Source of the DNA: Molossus alvarezi | Lineage: Eukaryota; Chordata; Mammalia; Chiroptera; Molossidae | DNA length: 64,000 nt | Direction: 5' to 3' | Assembly: GCA_037176705.1 (NCBI GenBank) | Contig: CM073908.1 | Location: 130,127,430-130,191,429, forward strand | Shown: positions 24,346 through 36,419 of the stretch, one piece after another | Position numbering within the stretch: position 1 is the first letter of the stretch | Layout of the letters: each line of letters opens with the position of its first letter | The notes under the pieces: generated by a model | The model's input: the letters and a program-made list of their open reading frames with translations, nothing else | Told to the model about the DNA's origin: nothing | Databases searched by the model: none | Program-made: the position numbers and the translations under genes

Positions 24346-27009
24346 TTTTAAAAGATACTTGGGTGTTTCCAATTTGGGGCTTTTACAGAAAAAGCTGTGA
24401 TAAACATTTCAGTATATGTTTCCTTGTGAATGTGAATCTTCATTTCTCTGGGATAAATATTCTAAAGTATAATATCTGTGTCATATGCTATTTGCATGTT
24501 CAATTTTTATAGAGACTGCCTAACTTTTTCAGAGTGGCTGCATTTTACATTACAATAAGCAATGTATGAGTGTATCTGCATCCTTGCCAGCATTTTATGG
24601 TGTAATTATTTTTTATTTTACCCATTATAATAGGTGTATAGTGATATCTCATTATAATTTTAATTTGCATTTTCCTAATGTCCACACTGTTAAACAATTT
24701 TCATGTGATTATTTGCCATCACTATATCTCCTTTGGGTGGAATTTCTTTTCATTTGGTTCGAGCATTTTTCATTAGTTTTAAATTTTTTTGTTATGAGAG
24801 TTTTGTATATGTTATAGATATGCATCCTTTGTAAATTTATATGACAATTTCTCATAGTATGTAGTTTAACAGAAATAAAACTGCTAGCATAGCAAAAGTT
24901 TTTTAATTTGACGAAGTCTAATTCCTTAATTTTCCTTTGTATAGATTGTACACTTGGTGTTAAATTTATTGACTTTTTGCTTAGCCCTGGAACCTGAATG
25001 TTTATATCCTATTTCTTTTATATAAGTTTTACAGATTTTGTTTTACAACTAGATCTCTGATACATTTGTGCTGATTTTTTTGTATGAGATGTGAAGTTTA
25101 GATTGAGGCTCAATATTTGGCCTATGGATAGCCAATTACTTTAGCACAGTTTTGGAAAAGACTATTATTTCTCAATTGAATTGCTTTTGCAGCTTCATCA
25201 AAAATAAATTGGCCATACTGCATGAAACTATTACTAGGTTCCCTTTCTGTTTCATTGATCTATGTCTCTCTTTCTCTCTAGTAATACCACACAGTCTTGA
25301 ATATTGTAGCTGTATAATACATCTTGAAATTGGATGGAGAGATTCCTCCATCTTTATTCTACTATTTCAGAATTTTGTTAGGTTGTAATTCCATTCTCTT
25401 TTCATTTAATTTTAGAATGATCTTGTTAATATCTACAAAATATATTATGATTTATTTAGTAATCATGTTAAACCTATATATTAATGTGGGGAGAATTTAA
25501 ATCTTTACTAAACCTTAAAACTTCCAATACCCCTCAGTATTTCATTTTTTAAGAAATTGTATTTTTCATTTCAGTATTCACATGATCATTACTAGTACGT
25601 AGAAATACAATTAAACTTGTATGGTCATCATGTACCCTGTAACTTGCTGATGTCACTTATTTATGAAAATTTTATAGATTCCTTGGGATGTTCTATGTAG
25701 ACATTATGTCAACTGCAAATAGCAATAGTTGCACTTTTTTTTTCATTCAGGTTTATATGACTTTTATTTCCTTTTCTTGCCTTATTGTCCTGATTTACCT
25801 TCCAGCACTATTTTGAATAAAAGTAGTGAATATGGACATACTTGACATACTTCTTGAACTTAACAAGAAAGCATTTAGTTTTTAATTATTCTGCATAATA
25901 TACATTGTAAATCTTTTGTATAGGCTGTTTATCAAGTTTAGGAAGTTTTTCTCTATTCTTATTTTCCGAGAGTTTTTATTATAAATGGGTATTAAATTAG
26001 TTTTTGCTTCATCACTTGATGCATTCATGTAATTTTCGTTCTTTAGCATGTTCATACGGTAGATTACATATTCATTGGTTTTCAAATACTGAACCAGTCT
26101 TCAATGCCTAGAATTAAACCCACTAGTTTGTAATGCATATATCTTTTTCTATATGTTGCTGAGTTCTCTTTGCTGGTATCGTGTCAATGGTTTTGTGTCT
26201 GTATTCAAAGGATATTAATCTGTTGTGGGTTTTTTTTTTTCTACAGGTGTTTTCATACTTCTTTGTATGATTTTGATATTGGGATATTAGCTTCATAAAA
26301 TTAATTAAAATTGTTTCTTCCTTTTTTATTTGCTATTTTTCTATTTCTGTTTCCTATCTTAAGTTTTGATATATTGTATATTCTTTTTAATCTATTTCAT
26401 TGATTTAAATTTTATTCCCTGATACTTCCTTTCTGACCTATGGAGTTTTTAAAAGGATGTTGTTCTGTTTACACATTTTTGAAGATTTTCCTGTTATGCT
26501 TCTATTATTTCCCATTTGATTTCATTGTGCTCCGAGAATATGCTCTTATAATTTCAATTAATTTAAATTTGTTGAGCTTTCTTTTATGCCCCAGGATATG
26601 GTTTGTCTTGGTATATGTTCTGTGAGCACTTAAAAATAATTTGATTTTGTTGTCATTGGGTGCAGTGTTCTGTAAATACCAATCAGATTCTGTTGGTTAA
26701 TAGTGTTGTTGATTTCTTCAGTATCCTTGCTGAATCTGTGTGATTGTTCTAACAGGTGTTGAGAGAGGGTGCTTGAAATTTCCAGCTCTAATTGTAGATT
26801 CATCTGTTTTCCTTTTAGTTGTCTCAGCTTTTGCTTTTCATCTTTTGTAGCCCTTTTTGTTGGGTATAATATACGTTTAGGATTACTGTATTTTCTTGTT
26901 GGACCAGGCATTTGCCATTATATGATGTCCATTTCTTTCTCTGGTAATTTTATTTGCTCTGAATTCTCTTTTATCTGATATTCATATTGCCTTTCCTGCT
27001 TTCTTTTTT

Positions 27010-27235
27010 TTTTAAATTGAGGAATAATTGACATCTAACATATTACTAGTTTCAAATTATATAATATCTAACATATTACTAGTTTCAAATTATATAATAT
27101 AGCATATAACATTAGTTTCACATTATATAACATTTCATCTTATATAATATAACATTATATTAGTTTTAATGCATTGATTCGATATGTATACACTGTGGTG
27201 AATCTGTTGCTATACTTTCATGCTTTTTTTTTTTT
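27010..27235 (-). repeat. L1 3' UTR piece with 33-bp tandem duplication
   Basis: AATTGAGGAATAATTGACAT at 27015 marks an antisense L1 3' UTR. Within it, a 33-bp unit starting ATCTAACATATTACTAG occurs twice without mismatch (27033-27065 and 27066-27098), and weaker echoes follow to about 27150. Confidence 0.75.
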
Positions 27236-27616
27236 TTAATTTATTGTTGGCATAATGTGTCTTTTTCTATCCTTTACTTTCAATCTGCTTGTATCATATT
27301 TAAAGTGATTTTGCTATAGACAGAAAACAATTGAGTCTTTTAAAAATATACTCAGCCAATATCTGTGTTTTAGTTGGTGTATATAGGCCATTTTCATTTA
27401 ATGCTATCATTTATGTATTAGGACTTAGGTGTGCCATTTAATTATTTTTTTTTTCTATTTGTTCTTCCTGTTTTAATTTTTCTGTTTCATTTGCTTTGCG
27501 TTCCTATGGGCACTTGAACAATTTTTCAGAATTCAAATTTTATTTACCTATACTGTATTTGAGTGTATTTTTTTTACATTCTTCTTTTTACAGACTATTC
27601 TGGACATCAGATAGAT

Positions 27617-27617
<1 letters not shown>

Positions 27618-27655
<38 letters not shown>
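27618..27655. repeat. (GATA)n microsatellite
   Basis: About nine uninterrupted GATA units, preceded by an imperfect ATAGATGATA. The length and purity suggest it is polymorphic. Confidence 0.95.
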
Positions 27656-27656
<1 letters not shown>

Positions 27657-28999
27657 TGTATATATCTGCTATCGATCTATCCTTATGAAAATCTGTTATC
27701 ATTTTACCACTTACAGTGAAGTGTAGAAATCTTACCTCCTGTAATATCCTTTTCACTCTCCTCCTGTTTTGAATATAATTGTCCTAAATATTTCCTGGAT
27801 GTACTTTGAGTTCATTTTAGACAATGTTATAATTTTTGCTTCAACTGAAAACCTAATTTAGAAAATTCAAAAATAGAAAGTTTATTGTACTCATCAGTGT
27901 ATTTGCTTACCTTGTTCTTTCTTCTTTTTTGATGTTACAGGATTACTTCTGTTATCATTTCTTATTTAGAATAATTTCTTAACCCATTTATTTAAGGCAT
28001 TTTGCTAGCAATAAATTCTTTCAGTGTTCCTGCATCTGAGAATGTCTTGGTTTTCACTTTAGTCCTGAGAATATTTTTGCCAGTTACAGGATTCTGGGTT
28101 GATAGTTCCTTTATTTCAGCATTTGAAAAATATGCCACTTACAACTGGCTTAACTAATTTCTGAAGATAAATTAAACTATATTTGAATACCGCCCCCCCC
28201 CCCCCTTTAGGTAATGTGCTGCTTATTTCTTGCTGCTTTCCAGAACTTTTGGTTTTCAGAAGTTTGACCATGACGTGTTTTGGTGTGAATTTCTTCAGGT
28301 TTATATTGATATGGGTTTGCTGAGCTTCTTGAATCTGTAGGTTTATGTATTTTGAAACATGGAGGGTTTAGGCATTATTTCTTAATACTCTTTCAGTCCC
28401 ACACTGTTCACTCCTTATGGCATTCCAATGACAGGATTGTTAGAATATTTGTTATTGACCTGTAGGTCCCTGAGTCTGTTCTTCTTCTTTCTTTTTTCCC
28501 CCTAACCTCCATCTGTTTCCTCTCCATTATCTTGATTGGGTAATTTCTCTTTTTCTTCCTTCAAGATCAATTATTATTTCCTCTGATACCACATCATGAG
28601 GGGAAAGTCACTACCTCTCTTACCAGGTGATTGTAGAAGTTTACGTTCCCCCCTTGGCCTTCATTGACTCACAAGTGGTGGCTGATCCTGGTTATAGTAG
28701 TTCTGGTTCTTCATTAGGTCTCTACTAATTTTTCCTTGATAGGAAGTGTAGGAATGTCATGTCATAGCTCCTTATGTGAGCTCCACTGACACCATGCAGA
28801 GTGACTTCTTTACCATGGGCTGTGGTGAAAGTCATGAATCTATGGGGTGAGTGGTTTGGGTTAAATAGTTACAATGTGGTGAGGGTGGTCCTTTAGTGGG
28901 TTGAGGATAGAGTCTCAGTTTTTCCCGTGGTGTTTGGCTAGATTAGAGCAGTTAGTTCTAGTCAACTGTTATTTAAAGAAATAGTAGAAAATAATCTTA

Positions 29000-31900
29000 A
29001 TGTTTATTCACATAATTAAATATATTATGGAAACAATTTTTCTGACAGTTTTATTTTTCTTACAATATTGGAAAGGTGGTGTTTTATTTCTCCAGTTCTC
29101 CACTATAAACCATTTATTTTCTTTTCTTATAATGTTCTTGTCATTTTGGTATATAGTTTATAGCAATCTGATAACATAATTGAGAAGTGTTTTGTTTTTA
29201 ATACTTCTATTCTCTAGAAAAGATTGTGCAAGATTAGTGTTCTTTCTTTATCATTATCTGGAAAAAAATCAGGTCTTCAGTCACAAGGGTGTAGAATAAT
29301 TGATAGGAAGAATTTGATTATAGATGCAATTTATTCATTAGATATAGAATTGTTGAGATTTCCTAAATTTTATTTTTCTTTTTTGTTAAGCTGAATATTA
29401 CTTGGAATTTACTGAATTCAGGTAATTACAAAATATTGGCATAACTTTGCTTATGCTATTATATATATGTCACAAGGACCTGTACTGATAATCCTCTCTA
29501 CATTCTTGATAGTGATAATGTTTACTGTTTTTTGTTTTTGTTGTTGTTTTTATAAGTGTTGTCAAGGGTTTATCATTTTTTGCTCTAATCCAAAACAACA
29601 GCAACATTGAAAAACAACTTTTGGATTTTTAAAATTTTTCTTTGTAATTAAACATTTTTATTCATTGATCTTAATTTAATTTGTTATTTCTATTATATTT
29701 TGCTTTAAAATTACCATTTTTTCCAATTTATTGAAGTAATGATGAGATTTTAAATATATGTACTTCCTACTTTGAATTCAGTGGTCTAAATTTTCTTTAA
29801 GACACACATTTGATACATGCTGCATATTTTGAAGTTTCACTGAGGTATAAGTGATTTAAAATAAGTTTCACAACACTGTAGTTAACAGGATACATTTCAA
29901 AATATGTATTCATGAAAATATCACTGCAATTAAGATAATATAAATATTCACTCCTCCCCTACAAATGTTTCTTATGAAACTTATATTTCTTCTGTTTGAT
30001 CCTTTCCAAGCCCTCCACTCTTTCCCATATTATGGACACTGTTGTAGGAGTTTTAGTATGGAGATCTAATTTCATTTTTTCTTGCAAAAACTTCAAGGAA
30101 CAGAATGTCTGGATCATGTGATAGTTGTACCTTTCAGTTATTTTAGAATATGTCAGAGCCTTATGTGGTGTGGTTATACTGTTATACTCCCTAATGTCAG
30201 AATTAGAGAGTCACATTTGCTCTGTTTCCTGCCATCATTTGTTATGGTGAGTATTTTTAATTGTTGCCAATCTAATGGGTATTTCACTGTTGCTCTGTAT
30301 TGCATGGGTGTAACCAAGTCTTAGTTCTGTCTGTTCCAACATCAGCAGTAAATGAAGAAAATAGATTCTGCCACCCCCACCCCACCCTACCTCATGAAAC
30401 AGGTGTTGTTTTCCTTCCCACTTAATTTTTTGCATGTGTGGTTATTTTTTGTTGCAGGCTGGATTTTCTTTATGAAATACTATAGAAGTAATGGAAGTTT
30501 TTGGGTGATTTTATCTTTCTTTAGTGAGCATTTTGTTTTTCCTTTTGAGAGGCAGTTAGGGTGGGGATAGTTCGTCTTATCACGCTCAGTAATTGAGTCT
30601 TTTTGAAGCTGATCTCAGGTTTTGTGTTTTCTATTTTCTATTTTAAGTTTGTATTGGCATTAGGGCATAGCCACTTGGGGTGCCAAATGAACCCCTGGTT
30701 TGTTTCCCAGAGCCTCTCTTCCTTGATGCACTGTCAGGTACAATTTGTACCCCCTGGGTGGGTTGAGACTCCTAGAATTCTGTTCAGCTGCTTAGCTGCT
30801 TAGCTACTATTTGGATTTGTGTAGTATTTTGGGTCCTCAGTCTTATCTTTGGAATCAGCAGAAACATTCAAGAGCAAAGAAGTAGCAAATTTGGGTGGGT
30901 CTCACCACTTAGGCTTCTCTTCTGAGATTCTGTCTCTTCAAATGCTTGCTTCCTTGTGTTGTGGTGCCTTTAAACAGTATCTTTAACATCTTTCAGCTTT
31001 CTTAATTTTTCTCAGAAGAATAGTTGGGCTAAAGAGATTGCTGGTATGCCATTAGTGGAAGTGTTTATCTCTACAATTACTAGTTATTGAAATACCTTGG
31101 GATCTGTAGATTTTTTTATAGAAAATTAAAACAATTTATATGCCCATAAGATAAACTGTTTTTGTCAAGGCAGATGATCTTTCCAGGAGTGAATTTGTTT
31201 CTTATCATTTTACATAATTTATTTCAATTTAAATATTTCACTGATTCAATAAATATTTTTTTAGTTTCCAACATGTGTCAGGGACAAGCCATGTGGTGGT
31301 GGTACTTAATGAGGTACAATCCAGTGGGAAACAAACACAGTAAATAATGAGTATATTATAAAAGATAAATTTTGGAGGGATTCATTATATAGCCATAGTA
31401 ACGAGATTACTACCTATATACCATGTTTAATTGTTGCTCTAGGGATTGGCATGCAAATCTTTATCTTATTCTGGTCTATTTAGATTTATGATAGTACCAC
31501 TTGATTTGAATGCATCCTCACAACAATTTATTTCCTTATTTTCCTTTCCTTTGTTATATTTCCAATATATCCTTGTCATATATTTTATATACACAATAAT
31601 ATTTACCATTTCTGTTTCATAGATACGTATTTCAAAAATTGAAAATAATTGTCATACTTATCCACATATTTTCTCTGTGCAGTACACTTCACTTCTCTCC
31701 CTATAGTTTTTAGTTTCCATGAGGTGTCCTTTCCCTTCAGCCTGAAGACCTTGCTTTAGTATTACTTGCAGTATACGTCGTCTAGCAACACATGGTCTTG
31801 GATTTGATTGTGTCTTAATTCATTTACAGTTTGGTAAGATAATTTTGATAAACATAGAATTCTGGGTTGACAGCTATATTTTTTTTTTCTTTTAGCATTA

Positions 31901-32100
31901 GAAATATGCTGCCCCATTTCTCCAGGTCTCCATGGATAAATACTCCTGAGGATGCAGGCCTTTTTATACCATTCCCAGGTAGAGAATTCATCTTTATTTC
32001 TCTGGAATTTTTATTCTTTGGCTTTTAGTATTTAAGTATGATGTACTCACGTAAATATCTGTTATAATTTAATCTGTTTTGGTCATTGATCTTGGATCTT
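29000..32100 (+). repeat. Copy E of the composite direct repeat (partial)
   Basis: It starts within the ORF2-derived part of the unit (29030-29700) and continues through the minus-strand L1M 3' end (29830-30330) and the GCTTAGCTGCTTAGCTAC landmark near 30790. It ends with the L2/MIR-like segment (31190-31420, matching 7990-8190) and the ORF1-derived segment (31720-32050). The first half of the unit is missing. Confidence 0.55.
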
Positions 32101-34620
32101 TAATTTGACATATTTCTAAAAACTAGGAAATTCTTTATTTTGATTTTCACATTTTCATATTTAGTATATAGAAATGTGATTGTTTTTGTGTTTGGTCTTG
32201 TATCCTGCAACCTTGCTGAAATCCCTTATTTGTTCTCGGAGGAATTTTTGTAGATTGCTTGGAATTTTCAACATAGACAGTAGTATCTTCTGCCAACTGA
32301 GATAATTTTAATTCATTACAATATGTATGTATATTATTTATTTTTCTTGACATATTGGCAAGACTTTTCAGTATTATGTTTAATAGGAGTGGTGGGGTCA
32401 GACTAGCTTGCCTTGTTCCTGATATTGGAGGAAAAACATTCAATCTTGCACCATTAAATATAATGTTAGGAGGTGGAGGAGGGTATAGGGCAGGTATATG
32501 GTAATGGACAGAGACTTGGCTTTGGGTGGTGAATGAATACACATTACAATATACAGAGGGTGTGCTGTGCACATGAACCCTGTATACTTTTATTAACCAG
32601 TGTCACCCCAATAAATTCAATAAAAATAAATAAATAGAAAAAAAACGTTCTTCACCAAATTGTGGTAAATAGACTCTGTTGATAACATGCTGAGATTTTT
32701 TTTTATCTTGAATGATTGTTGTATTTTTTTTCAAATGCCTTTTCCATGTCATTTGTTATGATAATATTTCTTCTTTATTTTGGTTATATTGCAGTTTGTA
32801 TTGATTAATTTTTAAATGTTGAACCAACTTTGCATACCTGGAATGAATCCCATTTTGGCATGCTATATAATTAATTTTATAGATCATTGCATAAAATTTA
32901 CTATTCATTGAAGAGTTTTTCATCTATGTTCATGTGAGAGATTGCTCTATAGTTTTCTTTTATTGTACTGTCTTTGGTTTTGGTACCATGATAATACTGA
33001 CCTTATAACATGAGTTGGAAACATTCCTTTCTCTTCTATTTTCTGAAAAATGTATAAAATTGGTGTTAACTCTTTGACTGGTAGATTACCAGCGAAACCA
33101 TTTGGACCTGAATATTTTAGGGGGCATCTTTTTAAATTATGGATTCAATCTCTTCAATGGTTGTAAGACTGTTCAGATTATCTGTTTCAACTTGTTTGAG
33201 TTTTGGTGGTTGTGGTTTTTTAGGAATTGATCCATTTTTTCTAATTGTCAGATTTATTTGTATAAAGTTTGTTGTGACATTGCTTTATAGTGATAGCCTT
33301 TTTTTCATTCCTGATATTGGTAATTTGCATCTTCTCTTTTTTGATCTTTGTCAGTCTTGCTATATAGGTTTATCTATTTTTATTGATTTTTTTTCCAGAC
33401 ACAACTTTTTTCCCCATTGTTTTGTATGTTGTTTTCTTTATTTTCAATTTCATTGTTTCCTGCTTTTCTTTTATCATTTCCTTTCTTCTGCTTACTTTGG
33501 GATTATTTTGCTCTTCTATTTTATCATTTTTAGCAGTGTAACTTACATAATTGATTTGAGGCATTTCTCTTTTATAACATAAGCACTTCTTACTAAAAAT
33601 TTCCCTCCCAGCACCAGTATAGCTCTGTCTCACATATTTTGATGTATTGTATTTTCACTTCATTTAGTTCTGTGTACTTTTAAAAGTTTACCTTTAGGCT
33701 TCCTTTTTGACCACAGAGTGTTTAGGAGTATATTGTTTAATTACCAAGTATTTAGAGATTTTCCTGTTGTTTTTATGTTACTTATTGATAGATTTCATTA
33801 TGATCAAATAATATACTTTGTATGACTTCTGACTATCTTTCTTTTACTGATTTCTTGTTTAATTTCTTTGTGATCTGAGAGTAGAAAGTTGTGATTTCTA
33901 TTTTTTAAAATTTGTTAATGTGTGTTATGGCTCAGAATGTGGTCTAACTTGGTGAATGTTCTATGTAAGTTTGAGAAGATGTATATTGTAATGTTTTTGG
34001 AAGTAGTTTAAGGGTGTCAGTTATATCCAGTTGATCAGGGGTACTGTTGGGTTCAACTATGTCTTCAGTGATTTTCTGCTTCCTGGATCTGTCCATTTTT
34101 GATAGAGGTGTGATCAAGTCTTCAACTATAATAGTGGATTCATCTATTCCTCTTGCAGCTATATCAGCTTTATCCTCATATATTTTATACTCTGTTATTA
34201 GGTGTGTACACATTAAGGATTGGCATGTTGGCAATTGGATAATTGACCCTTTTATCATATAATGCCCCTATTTATTCCTGATAATTTTTCTTGATCTGAA
34301 ATCTGCTGTCTATGAAAGTAATGTAGCTACTGCCACTTTCTTTTTATTGGTGTTAGCATGGCATAAATTTCTTCATTACTTTTAATCTATATGTTTCTGT
34401 ATATTTTAAGTGGGTCTCTTGTAGACAACATATATCAGGATCTTATTTTTTGATCCACTCTGACAATCTCTTTCTTTTAATTGGTATATATAGGCTGTTG
34501 ATGTTGAAAGTGATTATTGATACATTTAATATCCACCATATTTTTACTGTTTCTATTTGCTGCCTTGCAATTTGTTTCTATTTTTAACTTCCACATATTT
34601 TCTGCCTTTATTTTATTTTT
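32100..34620 (-). repeat. Decayed L1M ORF2
   Basis: The plus strand is antisense to ORF2: the RT region at 32150-33130, the central region at 33130-33700 and the endonuclease region at 33840-34560. The minus-strand frame 33944-34258 retains an endonuclease-like stretch. The 147-codon plus-strand frame at 33139-33582 is its antisense shadow. A younger L1 tail lies within it. Confidence 0.7.
32455..32645 (+). repeat. Younger truncated L1 3' end
   Basis: It reads in sense: a GGGTATAGGGCAGGTATATG block at 32482, a variant of the CACAATACAGTGTAC segment, then CCAGTGTCACCCCAATAAAT at 32598 and an A-rich tail to about 32645. The end matches the reverse complement of the tail at 23895, so both belong to the same relatively young L1 group. 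Confidence 0.75.
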
Positions 34621-35220
34621 ACTTACTTCCTGTTTTATTAATGTGTAATTGACAAATAAAAATTGTATGTATTTTAGGTGTAGAACATGACATTTCAATA
34701 TATGCATATATTGCTAAATGATTACAAAAATTATTTTTCTTTTTAGTGAGACTAACTTAAAAGTTATACTCTTTTTTTATATGTTTTTATTGATTTTTTT
34801 TTTCTTAGAAAGAAAAGAAGGGAGAGATAGAAACAATGATGTGAGAGAGAAACATTGATCGGCTGCCTCCTGCATGTCCCCTACTTGGGATCTAGCCCAC
34901 AACCCAAGCATGTGTCCTGATCAGGAATTGAACTGGGGACTTCTCAGTCCATGGAACAATGCTCAATCCACTGAACCATTCTGGCTGGGCAAGATTTATA
35001 CTCTTAACAATTTCAACTATACAATACAGAATTGTTAGCTATAATCAGCATGCTGTATTTCACATCTCCAGAACTTATTCATCTTGCATAAATGAAACTT
35101 TGTACCCTTTGACCAACATCTCCCTATTTCCTTCACCCCTAACTTCTGGCAACCACTGGTCTACTCTCTGCTTCTACAAGTATGACTTCTTTTTTTATTA
35201 TTCCACATATCAGTGAGGGT
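34620..35220 (-). repeat. L1M 3' UTR fragment
   Basis: AATGTGTAATTGACAAATAA near 34640, TTTGTACCCTTTGACCAACA near 35097 and CTTCTGGCAACCACTGGTCT near 35143 match antisense L1M 3' UTR. It is itself split by a VES SINE. After 35225 the sequence returns to the ORF1/ORF2 intergenic part of an L1M. Confidence 0.65.
34774..34990 (-). repeat. VES SINE, second tail type
   Basis: GTTTTTATTGATT at the left, GGCTGCCTCCTGCATGTCCC in the body and TTCTGGCTGGGC at the right show a reversed second-type VES. The flanking AAGTTATACTCTT (34761-34773) and AAGATTTATACTCTT (34991-35005) are an imperfect target-site duplication. Confidence 0.9.
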
Positions 35221-35561
35221 TTAATTGAGCAATATATATGTTCAATTTTCTTTCTTTTCATAGCATGTTAATTATACTTCCTTTTTAATTTTTTAGTGGT
35301 TGCTCTAAAGTTTGCAATATACATTTACATATAACTCAAGTTCACTTTCAAATAACACTATACTGCTTCCTGGGTAGTATAAGTACCTTATAATAACAAA
35401 ATGTTCCTAATTCCTTCTTCCCATCCCTTGTGTCATTGCTGTCATTCATTTTACTTATATATAAGCATATATGACATATATGTATATATTTAAATACTTT
35501 GTTGATATCATTATTTTGAACAAACTGTATTCTGCTTTATCGATTAAGAATAAGAGAAATA

Positions 35562-35819
35562 GCCCTGGCCGGTTTGGCTCAGCGGTTAGAGTGTCGGCCT
35601 GCGGTCCCGAGACCCGGGTTCGGTTCCCGCTAAGGGCGCGTACCTCGGTTGCAGTTTGTCCCCAGCCCTGGTCGGTTGTGTGGGTGGCAGCCACTTGATG
35701 TGTCCCTTTCACATCGATGTTTCTCTCTCTCTCTCTCTCTGTTCCTCTCTCTCCCTCCCACTCTACCTGAACAAAAAATGGAAAAATGTCCTCGGGTGAG
35801 GATAAAAAAAAAAAAAAAA
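35562..35819 (+). repeat. VES SINE, young, 15-bp perfect duplication
   Basis: GCCCTGGCCGGTTTGGCTCA head, B-box-like GGTTCGGTTCC, CT tract and AAAATGTCCTCGGGTGAGG tail followed by a run of A. The AGAATAAGAGAAATA target-site duplication is perfect at 35547-35561 and 35820-35834. Its low divergence and clean duplication make it one of the youngest insertions here. Confidence 0.96.
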
Positions 35820-36212
35820 AGAATAAGAGAAATAAAAGTTTTTATTTTACCTTCACTTATTCTTTCCCCAATGTTCTTCCATTCTTTATGAAGATATGAG
35901 TTTCTGACCTGTATCATTTTTCTTTTCTCCAAAGAACTTCTTTAAATATTTCTTGCACTGCAAGTCTACTAGCAACAAACTCCTTCAATTCTTGTTTGCC
36001 TGAGGTTTTATTTCTCTTTACTTTTAAAGAATAATTTCACAGAGTAAAGAATTCTAGCTTGGTGGTATGATGTAGAACCTTTACTGCTATATAGCTCTAT
36101 TCACATTCACTCTTACTGTGCTATCGTTTTTAATACATATTATGTCTATATATGTTACACACCCAACAATACATTATTATAATTATTCCTTTAAATAAAT
36201 ATATATTTATTG

Positions 36213-36395
36213 CCCTGGCCTATGTGGCTTAGTTGATTGAGGTCCCCAGTTTGATTCCCATTCAGGGCACATGCCCGGGTTGGAGGCTTGATCCACAGAA
36301 GTGGGCATGCAGGAGGCAGCCAATTAATGTTTCTCACATCGATGTTTCTCTCTCCCCTCCTCTTTCTAAAATCAATAAAAATATATTCAAAAATA
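36213..36395 (+). repeat. VES SINE, second tail type, partly deleted
   Basis: GCCCTGGCCTATGTGGCTTA head, GGGCACATGCCCGGGTTG, GGAGGCAGCCAATTAATG and a TTTCTAAAATCAATAAAAAT end. The head lacks about 20 bp between the A- and B-box regions, so it is unlikely to be transcribed by pol III. Confidence 0.88.
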
Positions 36396-36419
36396 AATTT
36401 TTAAAAAGTATACATTTGT

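Larger units (their letters stand above)
23380..28960 (-). repeat. Near full-length decayed L1M
   Basis: From left to right the plus strand reads antisense through the 3' UTR (23440-23880), ORF2 (24346-27600), ORF1 (about 27960-28560) and probable 5' UTR (28570-28960). It is interrupted by a younger L1 tail, another L1 3' UTR piece and a GATA microsatellite. The longest residual frames are below 100 codons, so it is long dead. It separates copies D and E of the composite repeat and inserted between or into them. Confidence 0.65.

Noticed and set aside
33139..33582. 147-codon hydrophobic plus-strand frame resembling a membrane protein
   Set aside because: Phe/Leu richness comes from reading decayed A-rich L1 ORF2 on the antisense strand.
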